Shown one piece after another: positions 47,783 to 59,413 of a stretch of 64,000 nucleotides of DNA. Source of the DNA: Ostrinia nubilalis (Eukaryota; Arthropoda; Insecta; Lepidoptera; Crambidae); the NCBI RefSeq assembly GCF_963855985.1, contig NC_087112.1, positions 6,946,501-7,010,500 on the forward strand, read 5' to 3'. Numbering within the stretch: the first letter of the stretch is position 1; every line of letters starts with the position of its first letter. Below the pieces are notes generated by a model, which saw only the letters and a list, made by a program, of their open reading frames with translations, did not search any database and was not told the origin of the DNA. The position numbers and the translations under genes are program-made.

Positions 47783-48499
47783 ATGTATCGTAGACAGTAC
47801 TTTTTATTTTCTTTATAAATCTTTCTTTTCTTTGTAAAGCTATCTACAAGCTTTTATTTACTTTGACATCTGGAGTTGTAAAATCTTGCAACTTAAAATT
47901 TACTTACTTCCCGTTTTCCCATTGAGCTGAAATTTTGCATGTCTACACAGGCATGCAAAATTTCGTTTCATTTTGCACTAAATAATTTAATTTACACGTG
48001 TTTTCATGCGATGGCCAAGTCAATATATTTATGTAAAACGTTAATGATTTCCTGGACTGGACTTGGTATTACCTACATGGATCTCACAACTTTTTACCGT
48101 AGAACAACTGAGTAGTGAGACTTGGATTTTTGACAAGTATTGTTTTTGATGGGTTTGTATTACAGAACGCATGTGTACCTAATGGGATAACTGTTTAAAA
48201 ACACGATTAGATAAATTTTGCTCTATAGATAAAAATCTTAAAGTTACCTCTGATTTTTTAGCATTATACGAGCGTGGTTTATAATAATAAATTCTATAAA
48301 ATCACAATGATATCAGTATTTACCTCTTTGATTTCCTGACTTGTTTAGATTTACAAAAACTAAATATTTATTATTAACTTTTAGATAATAATGTGAATGG
48401 CGCTTACGATGTTTAGTTACGAGCTCTTTGATGGACACAGATATTATAGATAACGTTTAAAAAATGGCACGCTCGTTTTCATACATTTCATTCTATTTA

Positions 48500-48960
48500 T
48501 ACACCACTAAATTTTTATCACCGAAAAAATTTTAACAGGTTATGTAGAAACGTGTGGAATATAGAAAGCAAAAGAAAAAGAAATGGTTTTCATGAAGTTA
48601 ATTTTTTTATTAAATTTTCGTTAGTCCGTATTTTACGCGTCACAGCTGGGTCACTCCGCTGCTCGCTAGAGTAGTCGTACGCGCTCGCACGTTGCATCGA
48701 TCTGTCTGTCTCGCTCACGCCTCGACCACGCTTCCAGTGTTGTTATTACATACTTAGCTAACTTAGACCGTTTTTAATTCTAATAAGTGTTACATTATCG
48801 TACTTAAATAGTGCTAGCGACGCGTGTGTCAATAAATTACCGATTTTAGGAGGATATTTTGAGTCACTTTATTTTACTCTTTTTTTTGCACAAATGGGAT
48901 CAGTATCAATAACTCATTACCCAGAATTTTTTTTTTCGGTGATTAAAATTTAGTGGTGTA
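48500..48960. mobile_element. 461-bp MITE with TA target site, left arm only
   Basis: The ends TACACCACTAAATTTTTATC and its mirror (about 32 bp) are flanked by TA (48498-48499 and 48961-48962). The corresponding point in the right arm has no such element but carries a SINE instead. Confidence 0.88.
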
Positions 48961-50064
48961 TAACCTATCCATATTTATGTGCGGAAACGTCACAAAATCA
49001 GAATAAATTTTAATTTTTCCATCCCGCATCATAAAAACTAAAAAGTCAAAAGTAAAATTTAAATAGTAAATATTTTTCATAAACAAGCTTTTGATGCTGT
49101 AAAAATAATAAAATAAAAAATAAATTCTTTCAAACCCATCAACTTATTACTTTAATCAATTAAAAGATTAAAAACTTGTCGCGGGATTTACTAGTGTAAA
49201 AAATACATTAATTACAAAACTTGATTTTGCTAAAAGTCTGATCTGAGAAAAAATCAAATAGGTAAATTATACATTATTTCTTTATTATTATGTATGTATG
49301 ATGTACTGTCTTAGGTACGATACAACTACGGATTAAGATCGTTTAGTCGACGCAGCGTTGAAATTGTACAGATAAATGCAGTTTGCGCACTCACTACGCG
49401 ACGTCAAGCAATAAAAACCTAAAATTCGAACGCCAACTTTTTGCTACAGCGCTCTTAAATAGAGAGAAAGAACTAAAGAAGGCAGAATTATTATGGCCAT
49501 CTCTTAAGAGCGTTGTAGCAAAAAGTTGGCGTTCGAATTTTAGGTTTTTATTGCTTGACGTCGCGTAGTGAGTGCGCAAACTGCATTTATCTGTACAATT
49601 TCAACGCTTCGTCGACTAAACGATCTTAATCCGTAGTTGTATCGTACCTAAGACAGTACATCATACATAATAATAAAGAAATAATGTATAATTTACCTAT
49701 TTGATTTTTTCTCAGATCAGACTTTTAGCAAAATCAAGTTACGTAATTAATGTATTTTTTACACTAGTAAATCCCGCGACAAGTTTTTAATCTTTAAATT
49801 GAGTAAAGTAATAAGTTGATGGGTTTGAAAGAATTTATGTTTTATTTGACAATATTTAATTTTTTAACAATAAGCGAAATTATTTGTGTGAGTACCTAAA
49901 ACAAAACAAAAAAGACATCACAGATTTTTTACAGCATCAAAAGCTTGTTTATGAAAAATATTTACTATTTAAATTTTACTTTTTAGTTTTTATGATGCGG
50001 GATGGAAAAATTAAAATTTATTCTGATTTTGTGACGTTTCCGCACATACATATGGATAGGTTAA

Positions 50065-50340
50065 ATAATAAATAAATAATAATAAATCTTTGACAATTTC
50101 ACACAGCGCCAGCTAGCCCCAAAGTAAGCAACTTAATGCTTGTCTTATGGGTGCTAGCTTAACGGATATACTACTTATATACTTTTTTTTTAAATACATA
50201 AATATTATACATAGTCACACCCAGACCCGTCACAGAAATTAAAATTCATCATTTCAATTTCTGCCCGGCCGGGAATCGAACCGGGGACCTCTCGGCATAG
50301 TAGTCCGTTCTGAACCACTACACCAAACAGCCGACGAATA
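50065..50340 (-). mobile_element. tRNA-headed SINE, right arm only
   Basis: The tRNA-like head on the minus strand (about 50337-50262) has A-box 'tggtgtagtggtt' and B-box 'ggttcgattccc' motifs. The tail is an AATAAT-type tract (50065-50088). It differs in sequence from the 25551-25905 SINE, so at least two SINE families are present. Confidence 0.85.
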
Positions 50341-50501
50341 AATAGAATGAAATGTATGAAAACGAGCGTGCCATTTTTTAAACGTTATCTATAATATCTG
50401 TGTCCATCAAAGAGCTCGCAATTAAAAATCGTAAGCGCCATTCACATTATTATCTAAAAGTTAATATTAAATATTTAGTTTTTGTAAATCTAAACAAGTC
50501 A

Positions 50502-50615
50502 GGAACAAGTTTAAACACTCATTATGTTTAAATAATTTAAATTGAAATGTTTCTCAGGAAGTGAATTATTGTTAATTCTTATGAGAAATAAAGTTCTTAA
50601 ACCGTAAACCGTCAG
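50502..50615. mobile_element. ~106-bp insertion with 7-bp direct repeats, right arm only
   Basis: Comparison with the left arm (near 48335-48345) shows an uninterrupted 'aagtcaggaaatc' there. Here GTCAGGA is duplicated on either side of extra sequence beginning 'acaagtttaaacactc'. The family is unknown. Confidence 0.7.
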
Positions 50616-51164
50616 GAAATCAAAGAGGTAAATACTGATATCATTGTGATTTTATAGAATTTATTATTATAAACCACGGTCGTATAATGCTAAAAAATCA
50701 GAGGTAACTTTAAGATTTTTATCCATAGAGCAAAATTTATCTAATCGTGTTTTTAAACAGTTATCCCATTAGGTACACATGCGTTCTGTAATACAAACCC
50801 ATCAAAAACAATACTTGTCAAAAAACCAAGTCTCACTACTCAGTTGTTCTACGGTAAAAAGTTGTGAGATCCATGTAATACCAAGTCCAGTCCAGGAAAT
50901 CATTAACGTTTTACATAAATATATTGACTTGGCCATCGCATGAAAACACGTGTAAATTAAATTATTTAGTGCCAAATGAAACGAAATTTTGCATGCCTGT
51001 GTAGACATGCAAAATTTCAGCTCAATGGGAAAACGGGAAGTAAGTAAATTTTAAGCTGCAAGATTTTACAACTCCAGATGTCAAAGAAAATAAAAGCTTG
51101 TAGATAGCTTTACAAAGAAAATAAAGATTTATGAAGAAAATAAAAAGTACTGTCTACGATACAT

Positions 51165-51290
51165 TTGTTAGGCCGTGTTGCACCGTCTTACTTTAACATT
51201 GACATCAAAATTTTGGATGTCAAAAAACACCGGTTATTGTCAGTTAGGGTCAAAGTTAGGTGGTGCATCTCAGCCTTAGTGTATTTTAAT
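51165..51290 (-). mobile_element. MITE, 'GGCTGAGTTGCACC' family (right arm)
   Basis: This is the mirror of 47657-47782, shortened internally. Confidence 0.78.
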
Positions 51291-51554
51291 TAAATTTAAT
51301 ACAAATAAGGATGACGAAAATAATCGATAAGTGATCTCACTCGAATATTTCTTATAGTAGGTATACAAGATGTCGAACAAATGGTTACTTACTGAAAAAG
51401 TGCTTCATGAGACCAAAAGAACCTATATTTCCAGTTTTCATACATTTAATACAGTTACAAACAAACATGAAATCAATGGTTTCTGAGAATTTTGAGTGCC
51501 TTAATGCCGTCCCCTTTATCTGTTTATTTAGTATTTATTAATTAGTATCTCTTG

Positions 51555-51743
51555 ATGATATTGTAGCAAGTTAAACCTAAAATCATGTTTTCCGTAAATA
51601 ATTTAAATAAGAATGCAATTTACGAGTTTGTTGTTTGATTATTATATTATATATTACTCAATTAAAAATTTAAATTTAAAAAATTAACACTTCTAAAATG
51701 GTAGGTATGGCTGGCGGCATACATTTAGTATGAAATTCGGAAA
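51555..51743. repeat. ~185-bp extra sequence, right arm only
   Basis: The left arm reads 'agtatctcttcggaaac' straight through in reverse complement (near 47325-47340). Here 'gatgatattg...tatgaaatt' intervenes. No clear target duplication was seen. Confidence 0.6.
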
Positions 51744-53091
51744 CATTGAATTTTCGCATAGATCCAGTTTATTCTTTGACCTATTTATTGTTATTGTTTT
51801 AAAGAGCTCATGAAGCACTTACAGAAACAGTAAACAGTTTCTCGATATCTTGTATAATTAAAAATCAAGTGAAATCACTTATCGTTTCCACCCTGTACCT
51901 ATACTTTTAAAAATAAACTCATTTTATACGTTCATTTGTATAAGTATCTACAATACAAATACCTAACCAACTTAGTTGACGTTTTATAAAACTATTTGTC
52001 TAAGTGTCATCGAGCGACCGCTGGTGGATTTGCCATTTACCTGACCTACCCCTTTATTACTAAACGTTTAATGTCAGATGAATAGTTACGCACCAATTTC
52101 TTTCATTCAGTCGTCAGTAATTGAACTTTCGGAAAAACATATTGTGTGACCATACAGACGCTATTCAACTTTTATTAGTAAGGAAGAGTATATTTTATGT
52201 TGGTAAAAACACAATAGCATAGACTAATGTTTTGACACCCTGTTAAAATTTTTATTAGTCATTTATTTTTTCCTGACCAAACAGATACCATAATAATATC
52301 TTTTGTCTATTCTACCCATATTCTGTAAGTAAAATAATAAAAAGTTTGAAAAGAAAGAAATACAAGTCCGATTTACCTAAACAAATAAATTAAAAATACT
52401 TGCGGATCAAAAGTACTCAATCATACTACAATTTACGAAAAAATCACGCGTGACGCATATACGTCAGTGGGCAGTCAACTGACATAGACCCGGCGTCTAC
52501 GAGTGCCAAAGCACGACTGATTTATGCCATTTGATGCACCCGATTTTATAGTATTTTCAAATTAATTTTTCATTTGAAGATTGAAGATAGATATTTTTTC
52601 TTTTTCACACAATAATAGTACTATGTTTCTTCTTAAGTATAAAGTAGTTTATGTTGCCAAATGACTTTTAGATTATGAGATGTGACCTGTTTTCTTGCAG
52701 TAATTTTCTCGAATTTTGACTATCTTAGACATGATAAAAATGCATTTTAATGAATTAAACATCAAAATTTTCTCAATACACTTTCTTCTTCAGGGTATGC
52801 TTATTCTAATGAATACATTCTATCTTCTTACTTAGAAATAAATTTGTTGTAATATTAGTTCAAAGTTGTGCCTTCGCGAGTTACCTGGAAATCGGGCTTT
52901 CGAAATTCGCTGTTTTCGTAGGCAAAAATCCAATTTGAACGAGATTTTTTCAATAGACATTCCGTAAAAACGTATGATAATTACGATGATATAAGTCAAA
53001 AGAAGCTATAACAATAAATTATATGACTAAAATCATTTCGAAATCTGCCAAATTCTCGATTTCTGCATGAAAAATGTGACAACGCTCTTAA

Positions 53092-53520
53092 GGTTGATAA
53101 AAGCATAATCCCTTTAGAGAATTGGCCGCGTGCTGAAAAATAGAATAACTGAGTGTACAGAGACAGTGTACTTGAACACCTGGCTGGGACCACGAAGAAT
53201 GTAATGTGATTCGACGATGTCAACACAGTGCTGGTGACTCAAAGAGGAAAAAGAAGTACCTGCGTACCTAAGGTAAGTAATAATTTTTATCTTTACTATG
53301 CGCTATGTTTCATTTTTAAGTTCTACCTACTAATCGAAAAGAGTGCAAAATTCCAATAAATTGATAGATCTGTTAATGCAGCTGTGCATGCGTCCCTAAT
53401 AGTGCATAAATTATTATATAGGGTATTCGTATTTGATTCGACATACTCGTAGGTACCTATGACACACAGAAGACAGGAAGACAGAAGACATCACTCTGTG
53501 TGTTGTTATCATGATTTCTC
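53092..53520. other. Spacer between palindrome and RTE element
   Basis: Nothing beyond short AT-rich sequence and a small 'cagaagacaggaagacagaagac' simple repeat near 53466. Confidence 0.5.
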
Positions 53521-53532
53521 AAGATCATCATT

Positions 53533-54190
53533 ATGGGCCATTTCAGACGTAGTAGGGTCCGTGTCGCACCCACTCTCTTGAAGGTTGGAGACTCTACACT
53601 CGAAGTTGTTGACAATTATGTATACCTGGGACAAACAGTCCAGTTAGGTAGGGCCAACTTCGAGAAAGAGGTCAATCGTCGAATCCAACTCGGCTGGGCA
53701 GCGTTCAGGAAGCTACGCTATATACTCACGTCCGAAATACCGCAGTGTCTCAAGACAAAAATCTTCGAGCAGTGTGTGTTGCCAGTGTTGATATATGGAT
53801 CTGAAACGTTGTCGCTTACTATGGGCCTCATAAGAAGGCTCAAGGTCACCCAAAGGCCGAGTTTCCCTGCGTGATCGAATCAGAAATGAGGAGATCCGCA
53901 GGAGAACCAAAGTGACTGACATAGCTCGCAGAATTGCTAAAACCAAGTGGCAGTGGGCGGGGCACATAGCTCGTAGAGACGATGGCTGTCGGGGCAGAAA
54001 AGTTCTCGAGTGGCGACCACGGGCTGGAAGACGTAGCGTGGGCAGGCCTCCTACTAGGTGGACCGACGATCTCGTAAAGGTCGCGGGAAGAGCCTGGATG
54101 CGGGCAGCGCAGGACCGTGCATTGTGGAAAACCTTGGAGGAGGCCTTTGTCCAGCAGTGGACGTCATTTGGCTGAAACGAACGAACGAAG
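53533..54190 (+). pseudogene. RTE-type LINE reverse transcriptase C-terminus, frameshifted
   Basis: The first frame (53533-53874) contains 'YVYLGQTVQL' and 'CVLPVLIYGSET', the characteristic RTE/BovB-like thumb and 'Y..E.W' regions. A second frame (from about 53870 to 54175) continues with 'RIAKTKWQWAGHIARRDDGC', 'GRPPTRWTDD' and the terminal VQQWTSFG. The two are one protein broken by a frameshift near 53865. The 3' tail is (cgaa)n. Catalytic RT motifs are lost by 5' truncation. Short 3' copies of this same element are scattered at 25297, 59643, 60360 and elsewhere. Confidence 0.88.
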
Positions 54191-54498
54191 GGTACCTAAG
54201 CCTCTTAGGAGCGCCATAGAACTCCATGTCTTTCTGTATCTCTCTTAATTTGTACACAAATCTCTACATGCAGTACCAAACGAACAAATCTCCAACTTTT
54301 TTAAATAGACCCATTTTATTGATACCGATTCGCTGGCAACGGGTTCAGAAATAATAACGTCTATTTTAGAGTCTGTTGTGACGTAACGCAGTGGAATTCA
54401 CACCACAGTCGCAGTTATTTTGGGTTGACGATATGGATTTTAAGACCTAGTACGTACCTATAACGATTTGTTTTCGTGGTTCAGAGTTAATTTTTCAT

Positions 54499-54610
54499 CA
54501 TTTCAGCTACAGGGCGGCCACTGCTGAACATAGGCCTCCCCCAATGGTTTCTCTTGACCGGTTAGTAGCGGTGACTTAGGCATTCCGTGGTCCCGATCTG
54601 GTGGTTTCCT
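54499..54610 (-). mobile_element. RTE LINE 3' fragment, catcatcat-tailed subfamily
   Basis: It contains 'tcatcatttcagc', 'ccactgctgaacataggcctcccccaatg' and then diverges. Confidence 0.75.
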
Positions 54611-55477
54611 TGATAGACTGCTCAACTGCTGCAGTTTTAAGTTTTATTTTTCTGGTGGAACTAAATCCGTGTGAAAGTGGTTCTGTCTGTTACCTACTCG
54701 AGTTTAAATCACTGAACCGATTTAGATGGGTATAGAGATAGTTTGTAATTTTGGGACAAAATCTGGTCAAAGTTATGATTTGTGTTCACTCTATTCTTGC
54801 TAGACTAATGCGGAAAAAGTAAACAATTTACGTGCTATCTTAAACTTAAGTTTATGCCAGTTAGTTTAAATACGAATAAAAAACCTCAAGAGTTATGCTA
54901 AGTAGTCCATCGGTAACTTTAACAAAATACCTAACTAAAATAGGTTCAGCAAACGATTGTATTTTTGTACGATTTTCGTATTTTATGAACAAGTTTTTCA
55001 GTCAATTTCAGTAATCCATCTTGAATAGTCGTAATATAATGATGGGCTTTGGGTTAATTGCTTGAAAAGTTTCTTAAAAACCCTTGTTTAACCTCAGCTA
55101 TTATCACACGATAGAAGCAATAGAAGTAGGTATCACTGGGATATTAAAATAAAATGTTTCCTACATTAATAAGAGCGATCGAAATAAATTTGTTGTGACG
55201 CTGTCTCGTGACTATTATGTGAAAACGAGATTAGTATTGCGCAATGTTTTGTAAACTTGTATTTGATACAATCAAGTCTTAGATAAAGGAGTTGCCAGTT
55301 CGATTCCCACTTAGAACAACATCTTGTGTCATTAGTCCAAACATAGTATGTACTTGTTTTAGATTTTTGAGCCAATAAAAGTCAGCCTTCTATTTCAATT
55401 TCAGATTCTACTACACATCCCTAAACTTCTTACAAAACTAGAAACACAATATTTTTTGCGTTGTTCTTTTTTAATCA
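54611..55477. other. AT-rich intergenic stretch
   Basis: A B-box-like 'ccagttcgattcccac' at about 55289-55304 may be a remnant of a SINE head. Nothing else was recognised. Confidence 0.4.
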
Positions 55478-56096
55478 GGGTTCCGTAGCCAAATGGAAAA
55501 AAACGGAACCCTTATAGATTCGCCATATCTGTCTGTCTGTCTGTCCGTCCGTCCGTCTGTCCGTCCGTATGTCACAGCCATTTTTTTAAGAGCTATACTG
55601 TTGAAACTTGGTAGGTAGATGTATTCGGTGAACCGCATTAGGATTTTGATGCAAAAATAAAAAAACTAATAATAAATATTGGGGGCTCCCCATACTTAGA
55701 ACTGAAACTCAAAAAATTTTTTTTCATCAAACACATACGTGTTCGGTATCTATGGATAGGTCTTCAAAAATGATATCGAGGTTTCTAAAACATTTTTTTT
55801 CTAAACCGAATAGTTTGCGTGACAGACGCTTCCAAAGTGGAAAAAAGTTGGTCCCCTCCCCCTCTAACTTCTAAAATAAGAAAATGAAAAAATCTAAAAA
55901 AAAACATATTATGTACATTACTATAAAAACTACCAACGAAAATTGTTTTGAACGAGATCTAGTAAGTAGTTTTTTTTAATACCTCGTAAATCGTAAACCG
56001 CTTATTACCGCGTAATCTTTCATACAAATAACTTAAATAAAAAATAATAATTTTAATTTCATAAATCAATGGTATGGAACCCTCGGTGCGCGAGTA
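55478..56096 (+). repeat. Long dispersed repeat opening ggttccgtagccaaatgg
   Basis: It starts 'cagggttccgtagccaaatgg' and passes through a TCTG/TCCG tract (55530-55570) and a long AT-rich body. It closes with 'ggtatggaaccctcggtgcgcg', whose 'ggaaccct' mirrors the opening 'agggttcc'. This is a common lepidopteran repeat type. A degenerate start may lie at 940-1100. Confidence 0.6.
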
Positions 56097-56184
56097 CTGT
56101 ACTTATTGCGCAAGACAAGACAGGTGCACGTGCACCCAGGAATAAAAATACTTTATTGCAGTTTTGTAATAGCATTTTAATTTT

Positions 56185-56290
56185 ATTACAATACTAGCTG
56201 TTCCTACCGCTTCGTTTGCCTTTCAGTCAAACTTTGAACTGCGTGGAAATTTCAGTATGTTAGATATTGTCTCAAATTGTAACTTGATTA
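56185..56290 (+). repeat. Decayed head of the CTAGC-family repeat
   Basis: 'actagctgttcctaccgcttcg' matches the family head in position but is strongly diverged. Confidence 0.4.
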
Positions 56291-56766
56291 TTTACCATCC
56301 AGCAGCAATTAGATAAAATTGCCGGGAGAACAGATGATCTGAAGAAGTTACTATAAGACATTGGATAAAAAACGTGACATAATGCTTAGTGTAGCATTCA
56401 AAATTCAATTATTTTTTTCAAATCCAGTAGATGACTGAAATGATGATGATTTATCAGCCAGTGCTATACTGTTTAAATGCACAGCACTGATATAATACAA
56501 CTTAGATCTTAGATCAAGATTATTTTATTTTGTTAATTAATTTGGCATTGACAATGTATCGACCTACTTCTGAAAAAGCTCTGAAAATACCGCCCCGACC
56601 TTCAGGTGAGCTGAAGGTGTGAATGTGTTTGTTCATACAGACGGACGAATTATTTTTATACATTTCCACATTCTTCACGGGTCGGCTGACTTCAGGAGAT
56701 GTTTCATTTGAATTTGTAGATAGCGAACATACTTTAGACTTAGCTTTATCGAATTTAAAGAGTTTT

Positions 56767-56894
56767 GTGCGAATGTTCATCATCATCATCATCATCATTT
56801 CAGCCATAGGATGTCCACTGCTGAACATAGGCCTCCCCCAATGCTTTCCATGTTGATCGATTGGCAGCGGTCTGCGTCCAGCAGTGCGAATGTT
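56767..56894 (-). mobile_element. RTE LINE 3' fragment with 11-bp TSD
   Basis: The body 56778-56883 opens with a catcatcat run and the 'ccactgctgaacataggcctcccccaatg' segment. It is flanked by GTGCGAATGTT (56767-56777 and 56884-56894). Confidence 0.9.
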
Positions 56895-57689
56895 ATTTAA
56901 TTTTATTTTGGGTTTAGATTTATTATCTACCTACTGATTCGCTAAACTATTGTGTACGTCTTAAACCTGTAGGAGTATAGTTGAAAGAGATTTGAAAATA
57001 ACAAAGCACTGCGTCAAACGATGTGGTATCGTCGGACGAGACTTTAGTTGAAATGTTTGGTTGAATATAAATATTTTCATCGTCATCAGTGATTAGTTTT
57101 CGATGCGTAGTAAGCAAGACCTCTCTAAAAGTTTCAGCGAGTGGCCAATAGAGGATTTGGCGTACATTCCACACCCCTTAAAGGATGGAAAGGCATGACT
57201 TTTGCATTTTTGTCACATAAGTGCCTTTTATGCATTCACGAGAAGATTCAAGCAAGCCAAGGTGTTGAACATTGTTTAAAATGTCGATAAATACTACAAT
57301 TTAGCAAGTGGAATTACACAATATCAATAAACGGTCTTAGTAACAAAACTAAAATACGTTTTTCTCATGACCCATTGAAACAGAACCGACAAAAATCTAC
57401 GTAAAATTTAGTCTAGATCGGATCTGAGATATCCAAGAAAACAAGTGTTGGCATCACTGTTGTACGGAATTAGCGTCTGAGTAACGGCGCCCGCGCATAG
57501 CAAATTGGGATTATCTGCCCATCTGTCATAGGAACGAAACGCGCGGTTAAAATGTTGAATTTAAGTTTGGTGGTAACCCAGCGTGGGAAGGCCACCTGTC
57601 TGATGGACGGACGATCTGTTTTGTGAGGAACTATAATATTAAAAGGCGATTTTACATTGTGTGTCCCATCTGACAACCGAATCTAGGAC
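56895..57689. other. Intergenic stretch
   Basis: No gene or repeat recognised. Confidence 0.5.
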
Positions 57690-57860
57690 CACCTTCGAAC
57701 TCCTCCTATGTTCTTCTGATTAATATCGTTGTGGGTCCAATGACAGTTTAACTTTCCCCGGGGACAAAGTTGACCTTCACTGGTTGGGTTTTTATTGGCG
57801 GTCAAGCTGTAGATCCTGGCTACACAAGAGTTGTAGCGGCGGGAAAGAGAGGTGGGAATA
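57690..57860 (+). repeat. Dispersed repeat (copy shared with 8745-8860 and 13795-13920)
   Basis: It contains 'ctcctatgttcttctgatta', 'gtgggtccaatgacag', 'gaccttcactggttgggttt' and 'gtcaagctgtagatcctggc'. The other two copies keep subsets in the same order. Confidence 0.65.
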
Positions 57861-58043
57861 GTACCGTTTTAACCGAATCTAGGACTTTTGAGTCAAGAGT
57901 ACTAAGTCTCAGTCATCTCTACAACTAATGATCCCAAGTGCAGAATTTATATATTTGGATTTAAAGTATACACTGAGCTATTTATTCACAAACGTAGGTT
58001 AAGTATCAATTACGGGTACAAGACATTGGATTTATAATAATAC

Positions 58044-58305
58044 ATCATCATAATCATTTTGTTGGCCAATAGGACGTCTTATGTACATTGTATGTACATA
58101 TGACTCCCCAATGATGTCCAGATTGACCGTTTGGTAGCAGTCTGCATCCTATATTTTTTTAAATAATTTAGATTCTATTTACACCATAACTACAACTTCA
58201 AAGTCTTGTTACATCTTCAATTTTCAAAAAGCAAAGCTATTAACTAAACACCTCGCGAGCTATCAGCGCTGTAGTCGGGAATCGAACACCTGCCCGCTTA
58301 ACCTC
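58044..58305 (-). mobile_element. Decayed RTE fragment followed by a SINE-head remnant
   Basis: 58044-58152 has a degraded catcatcat tail and RTE 3' motifs ('aggacgtc', 'ccccaatgatgtcc', 'gtagcagtctgcatcc'). 58255-58305 contains 'gggaatcgaacacctgcccgc', a minus-strand tRNA-like B-box remnant. Confidence 0.5.
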
Positions 58306-58685
58306 TGTTTAAATATAGACAGACGAAAATACCCAGCCAATTAATACCTAACAACATAGAAATGCTGGTTGTCCGGGAATTATCCGGCCTCAAATGTTGC
58401 GGTTGGGAAAGTGATGAGATAATTTAATTAGGTAGTTTGTAAGTAGGCACCATTTTTATTTAGAGACTGATGAAGTTATTTAAAAATCAAATTAAAAAAA
58501 TCCTTTTAAAGTCTTTTTCTTTTATATAAAAAAATTGTTAAAATTGTATCTGCAATGGTCAAATAAATAACTAAACTCATTCTTTGACATAATAAAATTT
58601 TAAAATTGTAGATAATTCAAATGTTTAACAATGTTTTTGGGGGTATGTAGTAATCAAACACTTAAGATGGTAGATTTAGAAGTCT

Positions 58686-58804
58686 GATGCCTGTTTTCAC
58701 CTTCAATCCCTAGTTTTTAAGTGACCCCTATAAAAACAAAATACCTGTTATTTGTTACCATAGGGGTCACTTAAAATTTGGGGATTGATGGTGAAAACGG
58801 GCAT
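58686..58804. mobile_element. MITE, 'ATGCCCGTTTTCA' family, copy 2
   Basis: The ends gatgcctgttttcaccttc and gatggtgaaaacgggcat are inverted. The inner arms 'aagtgacccctat' and 'ataggggtcactt' also pair. Confidence 0.85.
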
Positions 58805-58939
58805 AAGTTTACCTATTGGAATTACTGGAAAAGTACCGACGTGCTAAAATTGTAATCAGGTAAAATACTATTTTTTTTTCTGAATTTAACACTTTAGAGA
58901 CATATCGAAACTAAGGTCAAAATCCACTAAACTGGAGAC

Positions 58940-59062
58940 TAAGGCTGAGTTGCACCACCTAACTTTGACCGTAACTATAACGTTAACCGGTGGATTTTGT
59001 ATGGAGTTTGACAGATTTTTGACGTTTGTCAAAGTTAAAATAAGATGGTGCAACTCAGCCTA
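58940..59062. mobile_element. MITE, 'GGCTGAGTTGCACC' family
   Basis: The ends aaggctgagttgcaccacct and aagatggtgcaactcagcct are inverted. The interior includes 'taactataacgttaaccgg' and 'cagatttttgacgtttgtc'. Confidence 0.87.
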
Positions 59063-59298
59063 AGTGCGTATCTTTAGACAAAAATCATGAGCTTATAACA
59101 TAGCTAGCTACAATTAAAAACATAGCCTCCTTGGGTGGTCGAGTGAAGATTTATCCAGGTCGGATATTTATCGGACATTATTCGCATTGTACACTTGGCA
59201 CTGCGATTCCGAACATTGTTTTTGAAGTTTATATTTTTAAATTGTAAACACGTTGTTATGTCTTTTAAATAAACGTTTTTAAGATTTTAGATAACAGT

Positions 59299-59413
59299 AA
59301 GTCTGAGTTGCACCACTTAACTTTAACGGTAACTATAACGATAACCGGTGCTTTTTGTACGGAGTTTGGCAGATTTTTGACGTTTGTTAAATTAAGATGG
59401 TGCAATCCAGCCT
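59299..59413. mobile_element. MITE, 'GGCTGAGTTGCACC' family, first of an abutting pair
   Basis: It opens aagtctgagttgcaccactt and closes 'gatggtgcaatccagcct', then meets the next copy with no spacer. Confidence 0.85.

Larger units (their letters stand above)
45983..49454 (+). mobile_element. Palindrome arm, left copy
   Basis: The ends are GAGCGTTGTCACATTTTTC (outer) and GCTACAGCGCTC (inner). It carries a 461-bp TA-flanked MITE (48500-48960) that the right arm lacks. It shares with the right arm the GGCTGAG-type MITE (47657-47782), so that insertion predates the duplication. Confidence 0.85.
49508..53087 (-). mobile_element. Palindrome arm, right copy
   Basis: It mirrors the left copy. Arm-specific insertions are a SINE (about 50065-50340), about 106 bp flanked by GTCAGGA direct repeats (near 50502-50615), and about 185 bp (near 51555-51743). 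It also has a deletion of about 50 bp near 51415. Confidence 0.85.
45979..53091. repeat. Giant imperfect palindrome: two inverted ~3 kb TTAA-flanked elements
   Basis: The left copy (45983-49454) and right copy (49508-53087) are reverse complements over essentially their whole length, separated by 45 bp (49459-49503). All four ends read TTAA next to GAGCG[T/C]TGT or its complement (TTAA at 45979-45982, 49455-49458, 49504-49507, 53088-53091). After subtracting arm-specific insertions both copies are about 3.0 kb. The longest frames are under 80 codons, so no protein is encoded. A TTAA target is typical of piggyBac-type elements, but the ends do not begin with CCC, so the family is open. Confidence 0.9.

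Noticed and set aside
49383..49579. Two overlapping 61-codon frames on opposite strands with the same N-terminal sequence
   Set aside because: They arise because the palindrome centre reads the same on both strands.
50262..50337. Second tRNA-like fold on the minus strand
   Set aside because: It is the head of a SINE with an AATAAT-type tail. The anticodon region is not that of a normal tRNA.
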